Shown here: piece by piece, positions 41,108-50,254 of the stretch
How the letters are laid out: every line of letters begins with the position of its first letter
Numbering within the stretch: position 1 is the first letter of the stretch
DNA from: JAJXZP01 sp963787185
Lineage (GTDB): Bacteria > Spirochaetota > Spirochaetia > Treponematales > Rectinemataceae
Reading direction: 5' to 3'
Length of the DNA: 64,000 nucleotides
Assembly (NCBI GenBank): GCA_963787185.1
Contig: CAWBCC010000014.1
Coordinates: 620,001 to 684,000, forward strand
Made by a program: the position numbers and the translations under genes
Notes under the pieces: model-generated
Databases searched by the model: none
Told to the model about the DNA's origin: nothing
What the model saw: the letters and a program-made list of their open reading frames with translations, nothing else

Positions 41108-41806
41108 ATGGATGCCCCTGCGGAGCTCCTCCATCGCGGTCTCGACATTCTCGGCCTCCCGACCTCCGGGGAGCTGGAAGACAGGCTCGACCGCTATATC
41201 GTCGGCATCGAGGCATGGAACCCCGCATACGGCCTCGTGGGAGCCTCGGGCGGCGAACTCGTCGTCAAGCACATACTGGACAGTCTCGCTCCGATAGCCC
41301 TGATTCGAACGCTTCTGGCCGGCATCGCCGAAGGTCAAGGGCAACGGAGCGCCCTCGGATTGAGCCCGCCCCGACTCCGTCTCGCCGACCTCGGCACCGG
41401 AGCCGGCCTGCCCGGAATTCCACTCTCTCTCGCCATGCCCGAGATCGATGTGGCCCTCATCGAGCGCATGGGCAAGCGCATCCGCTTCCTCGAAAATCAG
41501 AAGGCCGCGCTCGGCCTTCGCAACGCGACAATCTTCGAGTCGGAGGTCGAACGCGCTCCGGGCCCCTACGAGATCGTCACCTTCCGCGCCTTTCGCCCCT
41601 TCGAGCGCAAGCTTTTCAAGCGCGTCTTCGCGCTCTGCGAACCGGACGGAATGGTCGTGGCCTACAAGGGAAGACGCGACAAGGCCGAAGCGGAACTCGG
41701 CGCAATCGAGGGGCTCTTCGTCGAGGCGCGCATCGAGCCCGTATCCGTGCCCTTTCTCGAGGAGCAACGTTGTGTCGTGGTCATTCGGCCGACGCGGGCT
41801 TCATAA
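41108..41806 (+). CDS. rsmG: 16S rRNA (guanine-527-N7) methyltransferase RsmG
   Basis: 232 aa from ATG 41108. Motifs: LVGASGGELVVKHILDSLAP, LADLGTGAGLPGIPLSLAMP (SAM loop), IERMGKRIRFLENQKAALGL and VTFRAFRPFERKLFKRVFAL, the RsmG/GidB pattern. A TAGACT box ends exactly 7 nt before the ATG and no ribosome site exists, so a leaderless transcript is likely. Loss-of-function of homologues gives low-level streptomycin resistance. Confidence 0.93.
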   Translation: MDAPAELLHRGLDILGLPTSGELEDRLDRYIVGIEAWNPAYGLVGASGGELVVKHILDSLAPIALIRTLLAGIAEGQGQRSALGLSPPRLRLADLGTGAGLPGIPLSLAMPEIDVALIERMGKRIRFLENQKAALGLRNATIFESEVERAPGPYEIVTFRAFRPFERKLFKRVFALCEPDGMVVAYKGRRDKAEAELGAIEGLFVEARIEPVSVPFLEEQRCVVVIRPTRAS

Positions 41807-41826
41807 GGGGCAGGCTGGGGCCGGCC

Positions 41827-43212
41827 TCAGCTCTCCGCCATGAAGCCCTTGGCCCGCGAATCTATCGTGTTGAGCAGATTCATCAGGCTCTGCTTTTCGA
41901 TGAGGTCGATAAGCCGTGCCTCGACGAAGCGTCGCGCCTCGTCGCTGAAGGTTCCCGCCGAGATGCAGTAGCCCTTGCCGGCTTTCAGGTCCTTGACCCT
42001 TGCATGAAAGTCTCGCACCGCCAGTTCGCCCACCGTATTCTGCGAGCGAATGAACCGGAACAGCACGACGTCCTGCCATCGCGCCGTTTCGACCTCCGCC
42101 AACACGTCCGCCCAATCGTTGGCCTGGACCGAAATGTCCGTGATCTTCACCTTGGCCTTCGGGAAGAACATCAGCGCGATCTTCCGGCAGAGCGTGACGA
42201 AATCGCTCGTGGCGCCGAGAAGGAAGGTCTGCAGATTTCGATTCGAGTTGAGTTCCTTGTACTTGGCCAGCAGAGCCGGGACATCCTTGTAGTTCGGATA
42301 GAGGGCTTGGACATCGTTGAGCAGGAATACGGCTTTGCCGATGTCTTGCGTCTTCAGATATGCCGCTGCCAGGCGATACTTGAGTTCTACGGTCGTCTCG
42401 ATTTTCGTGTTCTGGTGCCTGAGCCCTATCTCGAAGTCATCGACCGCGCGGTCGAAAAGCCGTTGATTCAAGTGTACCGTGCCCGCAAACAGCGCGGCCG
42501 AAGGCCCCAGCTGAGGATCGGCGCGCAGGTGCGAGAAAATCTTCAAGGCTTGATCGAGATTGCCCAGTTCGTAGTAGCACTCCGCGGCCGCGAACAGCGA
42601 CTCTTTATCGTCGGGCTGGAGATCTATGGCCTTGCGAAGCACGCCGAGCGCTTCCTTGTATGCCTTCACTTTGAAATATGAATGCCCAAGGTAGCGGAGC
42701 ATGAGCGGGTGCTCGGGGTTCTGCAACGAGGCCTGCTTGAGCAGGGTCAGTGCCTTCTCGAAGGCGCGCCTCTGGAATTCCAGGTATCCGAGGTTGAAAT
42801 TGACTTCGAAATCGTCCTGCCTGATGGTCCGCGCCACCAGGAGCCCCTTGTAGGCCTCGTCGAAGCGATTGAGTCTGATCGCCGCGATCCCGTACCGGGA
42901 ATTGGCCCGAAACTCGTCGACCTCCGGATTGCCGGCCCCCGCCTCGGCCAGGGTTTCGTAGAGCTTGAAGGCCCGCTCCCAGTCCTGCTCGCTCCAAGCC
43001 AGATCACCCATGGCGGCGAGAGCTTCGACGTCCTTGGGATTCGCCGCAAGGCGACGATTGGCCTCTTTTAGGATCTGGGCTCTATCCTTTGTCTTGAGTC
43101 TCTTGCCCCGCGCCCCGGCCTGTGCCTTGCGGGCCGATACGAGGAATCCCAGCACGATGGCGAAGGCCAGGAGTACGACAACGACGACGACAATGGGCAA
43201 AATGCCTTGCAT
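41827..43212 (-). CDS. Membrane-anchored TPR protein with a C-terminal Mrr-like domain
   Basis: 461 aa from ATG 43212 (a TTG start at 43248 is possible). One transmembrane helix (residues 2-26), then about eight TPR-like helical pairs (AFEKALTLLKQASLQNPEHP, AYKEALGVLRKAIDLQPDDK). From about residue 350 comes a segment, DVVLFRFIRSQNTVGELAVRDFHARVKDLK and AGTFSDEARRFVEARLIDLI, that reads like the Mrr restriction-endonuclease fold. In Mrr the pattern is '(V/I)QxKR...VGxxxVRxFxGxL...GxFxTxAxxxAxxxxIxLID'. The catalytic Glu/Gln-x-Lys is replaced by FRF, so it is probably a non-catalytic or altered nuclease fold. Confidence 0.72.
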   Translation of the reverse strand: MQGILPIVVVVVVLLAFAIVLGFLVSARKAQAGARGKRLKTKDRAQILKEANRRLAANPKDVEALAAMGDLAWSEQDWERAFKLYETLAEAGAGNPEVDEFRANSRYGIAAIRLNRFDEAYKGLLVARTIRQDDFEVNFNLGYLEFQRRAFEKALTLLKQASLQNPEHPLMLRYLGHSYFKVKAYKEALGVLRKAIDLQPDDKESLFAAAECYYELGNLDQALKIFSHLRADPQLGPSAALFAGTVHLNQRLFDRAVDDFEIGLRHQNTKIETTVELKYRLAAAYLKTQDIGKAVFLLNDVQALYPNYKDVPALLAKYKELNSNRNLQTFLLGATSDFVTLCRKIALMFFPKAKVKITDISVQANDWADVLAEVETARWQDVVLFRFIRSQNTVGELAVRDFHARVKDLKAGKGYCISAGTFSDEARRFVEARLIDLIEKQSLMNLLNTIDSRAKGFMAES

Positions 43213-43339
43213 GCGGTAAATAGTGAAGCCCGCAAGGCAACCTGTCAACCGCCGAAGCTTCCGGTCGGAGACGTAGAGCCCGGGAGATCCCGAGAATCAA
43301 TGTGATATGCATATCCCCGGACGGCGCCGCTACTCCAGC

Positions 43340-44260
43340 CTACTCCAGCCGGAGTCCAAGGCTCAGGTAATCGCCCTCCTGGCGCCACGGGTCCATGAGG
43401 GTCTCGGCGAAATGCTCGAAGCGAAGAAAAACGACAAATTCGCCGCCGTTGCCATGGAATCCGAACCCCGTCTCGGCCAATAAATCGGCAGACAGGACGA
43501 TGCCTCCCTCGGCGTTGTAGAAGTCGGTGTATTCTTTGAGATTGAAATACCAGCCCACCCGCCCATAACGAAAAGGCTCGGTCTCGAGGCCGAGCGCAAC
43601 CGTGTCCAAAAGACCATTGAGGGTGAGAGGCTGGGAGCTCTGGGCCGACATGCTGTCCTGACGAAGCACGTACGCGTGCTCGTCCAGCGTGAAGCGAGCC
43701 GAACCTTCCTCTCCCTTGCCCCAGCCCCACGTGAAAGGCTTGGGGTAGGCCCGAAGGGTGACGCTATCGTAGATACATACGCGCTCGAGATCCTGGCCGA
43801 ACATCGCCTGCTCCGCGATGTTGTCGATATCGTGCCGGCAGCGATGATAGTATCCGATACCCAAGTCGATAAAATCGTACTGTCGCATGACGAAGAGCGA
43901 TTCCTGCCAGTAGAACACCCGTGGCTTGAAATGGATGTCGTCGTTCGGACTGGCGACCAATTCGACATCGCTGCCTATATCGACGGACCAAAGATTGCGC
44001 AGACGGAATATTTCCACGGAGGCGCCGAGTTTTGCGTTCCAGGTATGCTCGCCGTCGCTCGAAGCGAGATAGTTGGAGAACTCGCCCCAGCCGGAACTTC
44101 GCTGCAGAAATCCCCCTTCGCCCTCGATCGGGGAATCGAAGGGGTCGACGACGATCGTGCGATCCGCGAAGGGTACCGCGTGGGAGCTTTCCGGAACGAA
44201 GAACAGCACAAGGAACACGGCGATTATCGTCGCCGAGAAACATACATCGTGCCTGCGCAC
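43340..44260 (-). CDS. Hypothetical outer-membrane beta-barrel protein
   Basis: 306 aa from GTG 44260 with GGAGGATGAA upstream. Signal peptide about 28 residues (ends HAVP). The mature sequence is amphipathic beta throughout, rich in Tyr/Trp/Phe (SLFVMRQYDFIDLGIGYYHR, YGRVGWYFNLKEYTDFYNAE). It ends LSLGLRLE. Two cysteines (residues about 142 and 158) may form a disulfide. It follows the two Omp85-like genes on the same strand, and could be a substrate or partner of them (inference). Family not recognised. Confidence 0.65.
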   Translation of the reverse strand: MRRHDVCFSATIIAVFLVLFFVPESSHAVPFADRTIVVDPFDSPIEGEGGFLQRSSGWGEFSNYLASSDGEHTWNAKLGASVEIFRLRNLWSVDIGSDVELVASPNDDIHFKPRVFYWQESLFVMRQYDFIDLGIGYYHRCRHDIDNIAEQAMFGQDLERVCIYDSVTLRAYPKPFTWGWGKGEEGSARFTLDEHAYVLRQDSMSAQSSQPLTLNGLLDTVALGLETEPFRYGRVGWYFNLKEYTDFYNAEGGIVLSADLLAETGFGFHGNGGEFVVFLRFEHFAETLMDPWRQEGDYLSLGLRLE

Positions 44261-44319
44261 TTCATCCTCCTTCCTCCGAAGGCAAATGACACGATTTACT
44301 CTCCGCCGTCGACCTTCCG

Positions 44320-46029
44320 TCAGAATAACAGATCCAGGCCCAGGTATATCTCATAAGGGCTCGACCCGTCGGGAGTCATGGCGGTCAGCGAATGAGTCGA
44401 CAAGACATTCTTCAAATCCCAGCCGGCGCTCAACCTGACCGTGAAGCTTCGCAGACCCTGGGGAAAGAAGAGCAGCTCGAGACCGCCCGAATACCAGAGC
44501 CAATCGTTCGAGTAAGCGGATGAATAGTCCGGCCGTGCGACGGCCAGGTCGAGAAACGGCTGAGCCTGGCATTCGAAATCCAGCACTCGCGTTCCTATGA
44601 GCGCATGGGTCGGAAAATCGAAAAGCTTCAGGGGCAGATTGAGGTTCACAATCGCGGCCTGAACTCCCGACATGCGGTCATCGATGATTCCGCGCATGTA
44701 TTGTCCGAGCATGGTCAGGCTGTCGTTCTGGGTCCCCGAAAAGTGTCCGCTGAAGCGATCCAGGCCGAGGAGCCTGGCCCCGATGCCCAAGCGCTCGCTC
44801 CACTGAGCGAAGAGCTCAGCCTGGAAATTGAGGTCGCCGATGAGGTCGTCCCACTGTGCATTGTATGCGGTTCTGGCCGTGAGGGACAGGGAAAGCCCCT
44901 CGCGCATGTTGCCCACCCAGTCGACCCGACCGAAAGCCAATCCATTCGAAACGCTCGTAAGAGCCCCGCCCCTCCCATAATACTGGGGCGAATTTTGCAG
45001 CGCCTGGGCGACGGTGGTATCGAAGTCGCTCGAAGCCGTGCCATTGCCATAGTACGAAAGCGTCGTCCCGGGCCGCCATGCATAATCCAGTTCGAGCGCC
45101 GGGACATAGGTGAGGGGGCCAAGATCCACGCCCCGCCAGCTTCCCAGGCCTCCCGTGATCGGAACCGTCGCGGTCGCGGCGGCGGATTCGACGAGATACC
45201 AGAGGTCGGGGTCCGGTTCGGGAGCCATGGCGTCGTAGGAGATGCTCTGCGTCGCGGTCACCGAAGCGGGAAATCCGAGCCTTGGTACGTTGTATGAAAT
45301 CGAAGCCGAGGTTATGGAACTCGCAGTGCCGCCGGTCCAGACTTGCCCGTTCTCGGCGAAGCCCAAATCCCAAACTGTGCCGGCCGCCTGGAAAGGAACC
45401 GTGAAATACAGCTGAGTCCCGTAGGAATTGACTCCTGCGGGGCTCCGTTGATAGTTCAAGTTGAGCTCGAGCTGCTGCGCCGATCCCAGAAAATCGTAGT
45501 CCCGTCCGCGAAGACTGAGCAGGAGGCCGTTGTTCGAGTCGTACTTCGGATAGGGCAATGCAATTGCGTTCCAGCTGTCGACGACCGCGAAGTGGAGCGC
45601 CACGTCATAGCCTCCGTCCGGAGCCGGCTTGACCTCGTAGCTGGGCGTCACCGAGGCCAATATGCGCTGACTGCTCAGAATTCGAACCTTGTCGGCCACG
45701 AAAGCCTCCAAGCTCGCCCGGTCGGGGAAGCTCGATCCCACGAGATTCTGGTACGGATCGATCAGGCCCATGAGTACGAAATCCTTGGTTCGCCCCTGAA
45801 CATGGAAATCTACACTTCGGAGCACATAAGGTCCGGTAGGGATGCTCTCGGCCGCAGCAGCCGCCTTGGGGATTCCGGGTTGAGGCGATCCGGCCGTGTC
45901 GGCCGCAGTCGGCGCGGTTCGACCCTGCGCCATTGCGCCGCCGGCCGCACCCGCCCAGAGTAGCGCGACGGTCAGGATGATGAGAAATCTCCACCGCGCT
46001 CGGTACGAATGATGTTGTATCGAAATCAT
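44320..46029 (-). CDS. Single-POTRA Omp85-like outer-membrane protein (paralogue 1)
   Basis: 569 aa from ATG 46029 (GGAGGCGGCATTCCT upstream; a second ATG at 46050). Signal peptide ends AMAQ. After a Pro/Ala-rich linker, residues about 65-150 look like one POTRA module: LRSVDFHVQGRTKDFVLMGL, then LVGSSFPDRASLEAFVADKV and RILASVTPSYEVKPA. The remainder is beta-strands with ISYNVPRLGFPASVTATQSI and a final EIYLGLDLLF (C-terminal Phe beta-signal). BamA itself has five POTRAs; short versions serve secretion or lipid assembly. The neighbour upstream has the same layout. Confidence 0.7.
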   Translation of the reverse strand: MISIQHHSYRARWRFLIILTVALLWAGAAGGAMAQGRTAPTAADTAGSPQPGIPKAAAAAESIPTGPYVLRSVDFHVQGRTKDFVLMGLIDPYQNLVGSSFPDRASLEAFVADKVRILSSQRILASVTPSYEVKPAPDGGYDVALHFAVVDSWNAIALPYPKYDSNNGLLLSLRGRDYDFLGSAQQLELNLNYQRSPAGVNSYGTQLYFTVPFQAAGTVWDLGFAENGQVWTGGTASSITSASISYNVPRLGFPASVTATQSISYDAMAPEPDPDLWYLVESAAATATVPITGGLGSWRGVDLGPLTYVPALELDYAWRPGTTLSYYGNGTASSDFDTTVAQALQNSPQYYGRGGALTSVSNGLAFGRVDWVGNMREGLSLSLTARTAYNAQWDDLIGDLNFQAELFAQWSERLGIGARLLGLDRFSGHFSGTQNDSLTMLGQYMRGIIDDRMSGVQAAIVNLNLPLKLFDFPTHALIGTRVLDFECQAQPFLDLAVARPDYSSAYSNDWLWYSGGLELLFFPQGLRSFTVRLSAGWDLKNVLSTHSLTAMTPDGSSPYEIYLGLDLLF

Positions 46030-46167
46030 AGGAATGCCGCCTCCGTTCATAATCCCGCAAGTTCCGCGCGCTTGTACAGTCGGCCGTCGATCCCGACAAG
46101 TCAAATCAAATCTTCATGAAGCGCAGGGCAAAGATCCTTAGTTGCGATCGGGCGTGAAGCGCCGGTA

Positions 46168-47640
46168 TCAATAGCGCACTCCGACAGCCGATGTCAGGAT
46201 CGCAATCGGCAGGCCGTCCGTCGCGACCCCGAATATCGTCCCCGAGGCGGCGGCTGCGCGCAAATCCACTCCTATCGACGTATAGAAATAGAAGGGGCTT
46301 GAATAGAGAGCATAGCTCTGAACCTGCAATCCGGCTCCGATGCGTCCATTTCGGGGATCAAGCCCGGCCGATGAAGGGTCTCGAGCGAGACCGGCGTCGA
46401 TGAAGGGGCCTGCGTGCACCTCGGCATCGAAAATCCGGAGCCAGCGCATCCCGAACCATCTCGAGAAAACGAAGGGACCCAGGTTCCACCAAAAATCCGC
46501 ATTTTCATAGACTCCAATATCGCCCGCGAGGCGATGGGGATCGACTCCCCGGACCATGGCCCCAAGGCCGCAGTCGGTGGAGCCCGGCATCCACACGGCC
46601 CCGGCCCTGCCCATAAGCTCAGCGTCCGAGCCCACGAGCCCATGCACGTTCGCGTCCGCCGAATAGCGCGGCGACATATATACCGGCGATGTCCCGGGAA
46701 TCGTGTCGTCGCCGATGACGCCGAACTCGATGAGGCTACCGCGTCGACGATTCAGAATCCAGTCGATGCGGCCGAATTGGAGCCCCAGGCCGGGGCTCAG
46801 GCTCGCCGGATACTGCCCACCCCAGTCTCCGCCCGCCGTTATGGAAGGTACGAGAAGCACCTGATGCGGCCCGCCTCTTTCGAACAAGGCCCAATCCACG
46901 CCGAGGGTCGCGGTCGTCGCGAAGAAACACTGTCCCCGATCGTCTATCGTCGGCGATCCCGCAAGGGCGAGATCCCATTCCAGAGGGCCGGTATAGAACG
47001 GCATCGAAAAGGATACCTTGCCGCTCGTCTCACCGATCGTCCCCGGCGGCCAGGCCCGCGATACTCCCGTATCGAATTCGCCGCCGTAGCCTCCAAAATC
47101 GAAAAGCAACAGATCCATGTTCACAACGAACCCAGTGGACGAGCTATCGTTCGCGCTCGGGAGAACGATCAACGTTCCGGATTCACAAAGATGGACGACT
47201 ACGTCCACGGCCTTTTGGTCGCCGCTGTTTGCGGGATCGTCATGTGAGGAAATATCGACCGTATCGAAAAGACGCAGATTGAAAAGACGCTGCGCCCGAT
47301 CGGACAGATAGGCGTCGAGCTGGGCTTTGTCATCGAAGGATTCTCCCATTCGGATATCGGCGACAGCGGCCACATAGGCCTTCCTGACCCGTCCTTCGAT
47401 TTCCCAGGAAATCGACCGGATAACCAAAGAATCATGCTCAGGCTTCGGACTCCGCTCGATATCGTCTGATTGCGATTGCCCGGGATCGGAGGGAAGTACC
47501 GGGAGCCCCGCGCCGCCCTTCCCCGGAGTCCCCGACAGAGGTTTCGAAGCCGGCCCCCCGGGCATCGACTGCGCGCATAATAAACCGACGGATCCACATC
47601 CGATCAACACGAGCCCCAAGGCCCGGGCGCCCCGCAACAT
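46168..47640 (-). CDS. Single-POTRA Omp85-like outer-membrane protein (paralogue 2)
   Basis: 490 aa from ATG 47640 (MLRGARALGLVLIGCGSVGL, signal ends LCAQ). A linker, then a POTRA-like module IRSISWEIEGRVRKAYVAAV, MGESFDDKAQLDAYLSDRAQ, RLFNLRLFDTVDISSHDDPA. A beta-barrel follows to the last residues AILTSAVGVRY (C-terminal Tyr). The module and overall layout match the next gene downstream (44320-46029), so a duplication is likely, though the barrels have diverged in length. Function is inferred only: insertion or transport across the outer membrane. Confidence 0.68.
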   Translation of the reverse strand: MLRGARALGLVLIGCGSVGLLCAQSMPGGPASKPLSGTPGKGGAGLPVLPSDPGQSQSDDIERSPKPEHDSLVIRSISWEIEGRVRKAYVAAVADIRMGESFDDKAQLDAYLSDRAQRLFNLRLFDTVDISSHDDPANSGDQKAVDVVVHLCESGTLIVLPSANDSSSTGFVVNMDLLLFDFGGYGGEFDTGVSRAWPPGTIGETSGKVSFSMPFYTGPLEWDLALAGSPTIDDRGQCFFATTATLGVDWALFERGGPHQVLLVPSITAGGDWGGQYPASLSPGLGLQFGRIDWILNRRRGSLIEFGVIGDDTIPGTSPVYMSPRYSADANVHGLVGSDAELMGRAGAVWMPGSTDCGLGAMVRGVDPHRLAGDIGVYENADFWWNLGPFVFSRWFGMRWLRIFDAEVHAGPFIDAGLARDPSSAGLDPRNGRIGAGLQVQSYALYSSPFYFYTSIGVDLRAAAASGTIFGVATDGLPIAILTSAVGVRY

Positions 47641-47733
47641 GCGAACTATGGTCGGGCGGCCGCAAGAACTCACGGACTGCCCTGCTTCGGTGAATCGCCA
47701 TCCTTCGCCAAGGATACCTGACAAGCCGAGGGC

Positions 47734-50139
47734 CTACTTTCCTCGAGTCTTCAAGAGCTCCGCGAAAGGATTATATGTCATTCCATCGTCTTCCCGCGGA
47801 GGTGCCGGCGTCTTACGCCCCGGGACGGGATGCTGTCCGCGATGCTCCTGGTGTCCCGAACTCTGGGCCCGATTGCGAGCGGAGAGCCGGGGTTCCTGCG
47901 CATCCGGTCGGCTCGCAGCGCTCCGGATCGAGAGATCCCGACCGACATGTTCCGGCTGGACGACCCGCGCCGCTGCGGCGGTTCTCGCTTCGTCCTTGAG
48001 CGAAAGTCCGATTCGACGTCGGATCGGGTCGAGGGAAATAATGCGAAACTCCCGGACATCGCCGACCTTGAGAACCTCCATCGGGTCTTTGACGAATCGA
48101 TTGGACATCTCGGACACATGGATCAAGGCGCTTTCCTTGATGCCTATTTCGACGAACGCGCCGAAATCGACGACGTTCTTCACCTTGCCTGTGACCTTCA
48201 TGCCCTCCGAAAGATCCTCGAAGGTAACGACCCCTTTCTGAAGCACGGGCTTGGGGAAGTTGTCTCTAGGATCCCGGTTCGGCTTTTTGATCTCGGTGAC
48301 GATGTCATTGAGAGTGGTATCCCCGACGCCGTGTTTTTTCTTGAGCTCTTCTCGGAGCTCGCCTTTCGGCTCCGCCCCGGAGCGCACAAGCCCGAGAATC
48401 TCCTGTGCCAGCGCATAATTCTCGGGGTGGACCCAGGTATTGTCCAAGACGTTGGAGCTTTCGGGTATCTTCAAGAATCCGGCGCATTGTTCGAATGTCT
48501 TTTCGCCGAGGCCGGGTATGTCGCGAAGCTTGTCACGGGAGGGTATCTTTCCTTTCTCCTCGCGGTATTTGACGATTTTTTTCGCCAGTCCGCTATTGAT
48601 ACCCGATACGTATTTGAGAAGGGAATGACTCGCGGTGTTGAGATTCACGCCGACTCGGTTGACGACCGATCCGACGACTTCGTCCAAAGTCTCGGAAAGA
48701 CGCTTCTGATTGACGTCATGCTGGTAGAGTCCGACGCCTATCGATTTGGGGTCGATTTTCACGAGCTCCGCGAGGGGATCCTGCAGTCTTCGGCCGATCG
48801 ATATGGCGCCCCGGATCGTCAGATCGAGCTCGGGAAACTCCTCGCGGGCGATATCGCTCGCCGAGTATACGGAAGCGCCGTCTTCGTCGACGACCGTAAA
48901 TTCGCATTCGAGCCGATTTTCCTCGATTGCCGCCGCGACGGCCAATTGAGTTTCATGGCTCGCCGTTCCATTGCCCACGGCGACAAGTTTGAGATTATGC
49001 TTTTTTACTGACTCGGCAATCGCCTTTTTCGCCGCTTCTGCGTCTCGTTCCTGGAAAATCATGAAGTAATCCAGGAACTTGCCGGTCTCGTCGAGAGCGG
49101 CGCATTTCGTTCCGGTTCGAATGCCGGGGTCTATGCCGAGGACGCGCGTGCCCTTGATCGGCGGCTGCATGAGAAGATTCTTGAGGTTCTCCGAGAAGAC
49201 ATCGATTCCATGGCAGTCCGCGAAATCCGAGGCTTCGGTTCTGATTTCGCGCAGAACGGCCGGTGCCAGAAGCCTGCGGAGGCCGTCGTCTATCGCTTCC
49301 CGGTGATAGCGGTTGGCTATGCGAACCCGCGCCTGAAGAAGCGAAGAAGCTCCGTCCTGGTCGACATCGAGGCTGGTCTCGAGCTCGCCTTCGCGCTCGC
49401 CGCGATTGATGGCGAGAACCCGGTGGGGCTTGAGCGCGTCGAGCGGCTCCGAATAATCCCAGTACATCTGATACGTCGACGAAGCCTTTTCCCCCTCGTC
49501 GCCTACGCCCTTGACGACGAGTCTTCCGCCGGAGACGAAACATTTCTTGACCGCGGCGCGGTTGTCGGGATCCTGCGAGACGCGTTCGGCTATGATATCC
49601 ATGGCGCCCTGGATGGCCTCACGAGCGTTGGCGACGATGAGCTCGGGTTTGTCGGACGTCTCGCGCACGAATCGAACGGCCGCTTCATCGACCGCAGCCT
49701 CGTCCTCCGAGAGCATGATCTCGGCCAAAGGCTCGAGGCCCCGCTCCTGAGCGAGCATGCCGCGCGTCTTCTTCTTCTTTTTGAAGGGAAGCCAGATATC
49801 CTCGATTTCCGTGAGACTCTGGGCTTTTCGGAGATTGCCATACAGCTCTTCGGAAAGCTTCCCGAGCGCGAAGATCCCGCGCATCACTTCGAGCCGACGC
49901 TCTTCGAGGTTTTTATAGGTCTCGAACTTATGTGCGGAGTCCCGAACCTGCACCTCATCGAGACTGCCGGTTCTTTCCTTCCGATACCGACTGATGAAGG
50001 GGACGGTACACCCTTCCGCGACGAGACCGATCACGGCGGAAACCTGGCTCGTTCGTATCGATAGCTCCAGGGCGATCTTGTCCATGATCGCAGCTTCGTC
50101 GATCTTCAAACCCACTATGAAGTCTTCGGTCAATTCCAT
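47734..50139 (-). CDS. tex: Tex-family RNA-binding transcription accessory protein
   Basis: 801 aa from ATG 50139 (the conserved part begins MDKIALELSIRTSQVSAVIG, possible ATG 50085). N-terminal helix-turn-helix (VAEGCTVPFISRYRKERTGS), YqgF/RNase H-like domain (VLGIDPGIRTGTKCAALDET), helix-hairpin-helix pair (ASHSLLKYVSGINSGLAKKI; LRDIPGLGEKTFEQCAGFL) and S1 domain (LSEGMKVTGKVKNVVDFGAF followed by VEIGIKESALIHVSEMS). The last ~80 residues are a basic, low-complexity extension beyond the usual Tex end. A promoter (TTGATT–16–CATACC) ends 9 nt before the ATG. Confidence 0.94.
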   Translation of the reverse strand: MELTEDFIVGLKIDEAAIMDKIALELSIRTSQVSAVIGLVAEGCTVPFISRYRKERTGSLDEVQVRDSAHKFETYKNLEERRLEVMRGIFALGKLSEELYGNLRKAQSLTEIEDIWLPFKKKKKTRGMLAQERGLEPLAEIMLSEDEAAVDEAAVRFVRETSDKPELIVANAREAIQGAMDIIAERVSQDPDNRAAVKKCFVSGGRLVVKGVGDEGEKASSTYQMYWDYSEPLDALKPHRVLAINRGEREGELETSLDVDQDGASSLLQARVRIANRYHREAIDDGLRRLLAPAVLREIRTEASDFADCHGIDVFSENLKNLLMQPPIKGTRVLGIDPGIRTGTKCAALDETGKFLDYFMIFQERDAEAAKKAIAESVKKHNLKLVAVGNGTASHETQLAVAAAIEENRLECEFTVVDEDGASVYSASDIAREEFPELDLTIRGAISIGRRLQDPLAELVKIDPKSIGVGLYQHDVNQKRLSETLDEVVGSVVNRVGVNLNTASHSLLKYVSGINSGLAKKIVKYREEKGKIPSRDKLRDIPGLGEKTFEQCAGFLKIPESSNVLDNTWVHPENYALAQEILGLVRSGAEPKGELREELKKKHGVGDTTLNDIVTEIKKPNRDPRDNFPKPVLQKGVVTFEDLSEGMKVTGKVKNVVDFGAFVEIGIKESALIHVSEMSNRFVKDPMEVLKVGDVREFRIISLDPIRRRIGLSLKDEARTAAAARVVQPEHVGRDLSIRSAASRPDAQEPRLSARNRAQSSGHQEHRGQHPVPGRKTPAPPREDDGMTYNPFAELLKTRGK

Positions 50140-50148
50140 GCCGGCTAC

Positions 50149-50176
50149 GGTATGCTTATCCCGTATGAAAAATCAA
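50149..50176 (-). promoter_or_regulatory. Promoter for tex
   Basis: Minus strand TTGATT (50176-50171), 16 nt, CATACC (50154-50149), then 9 nt to ATG 50139. Initiation at the normal distance would leave at most 2-3 nt before the ATG. It stands back-to-back with the plus-strand promoter at 50200. Confidence 0.45.
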
Positions 50177-50199
50177 TAGCGACAGTTCATAACTTCTCT

Positions 50200-50227
50200 T
50201 TGACATTATGGATATAATAGTTATAAT
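50200..50227 (+). promoter_or_regulatory. Consensus sigma-70 promoter for the two-receiver operon
   Basis: TTGACA (50200-50205), 16-nt spacer, TATAAT (50222-50227): both hexamers are perfect. The spacer itself contains a second TATAAT (50213-50218). A ribosome site GGAAGG precedes ATG 50255, so this gene has a normal leader of about 20 nt. Confidence 0.8.
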
Positions 50228-50254
50228 GAATCGCATCCCGATGTAGGAAGGCAT

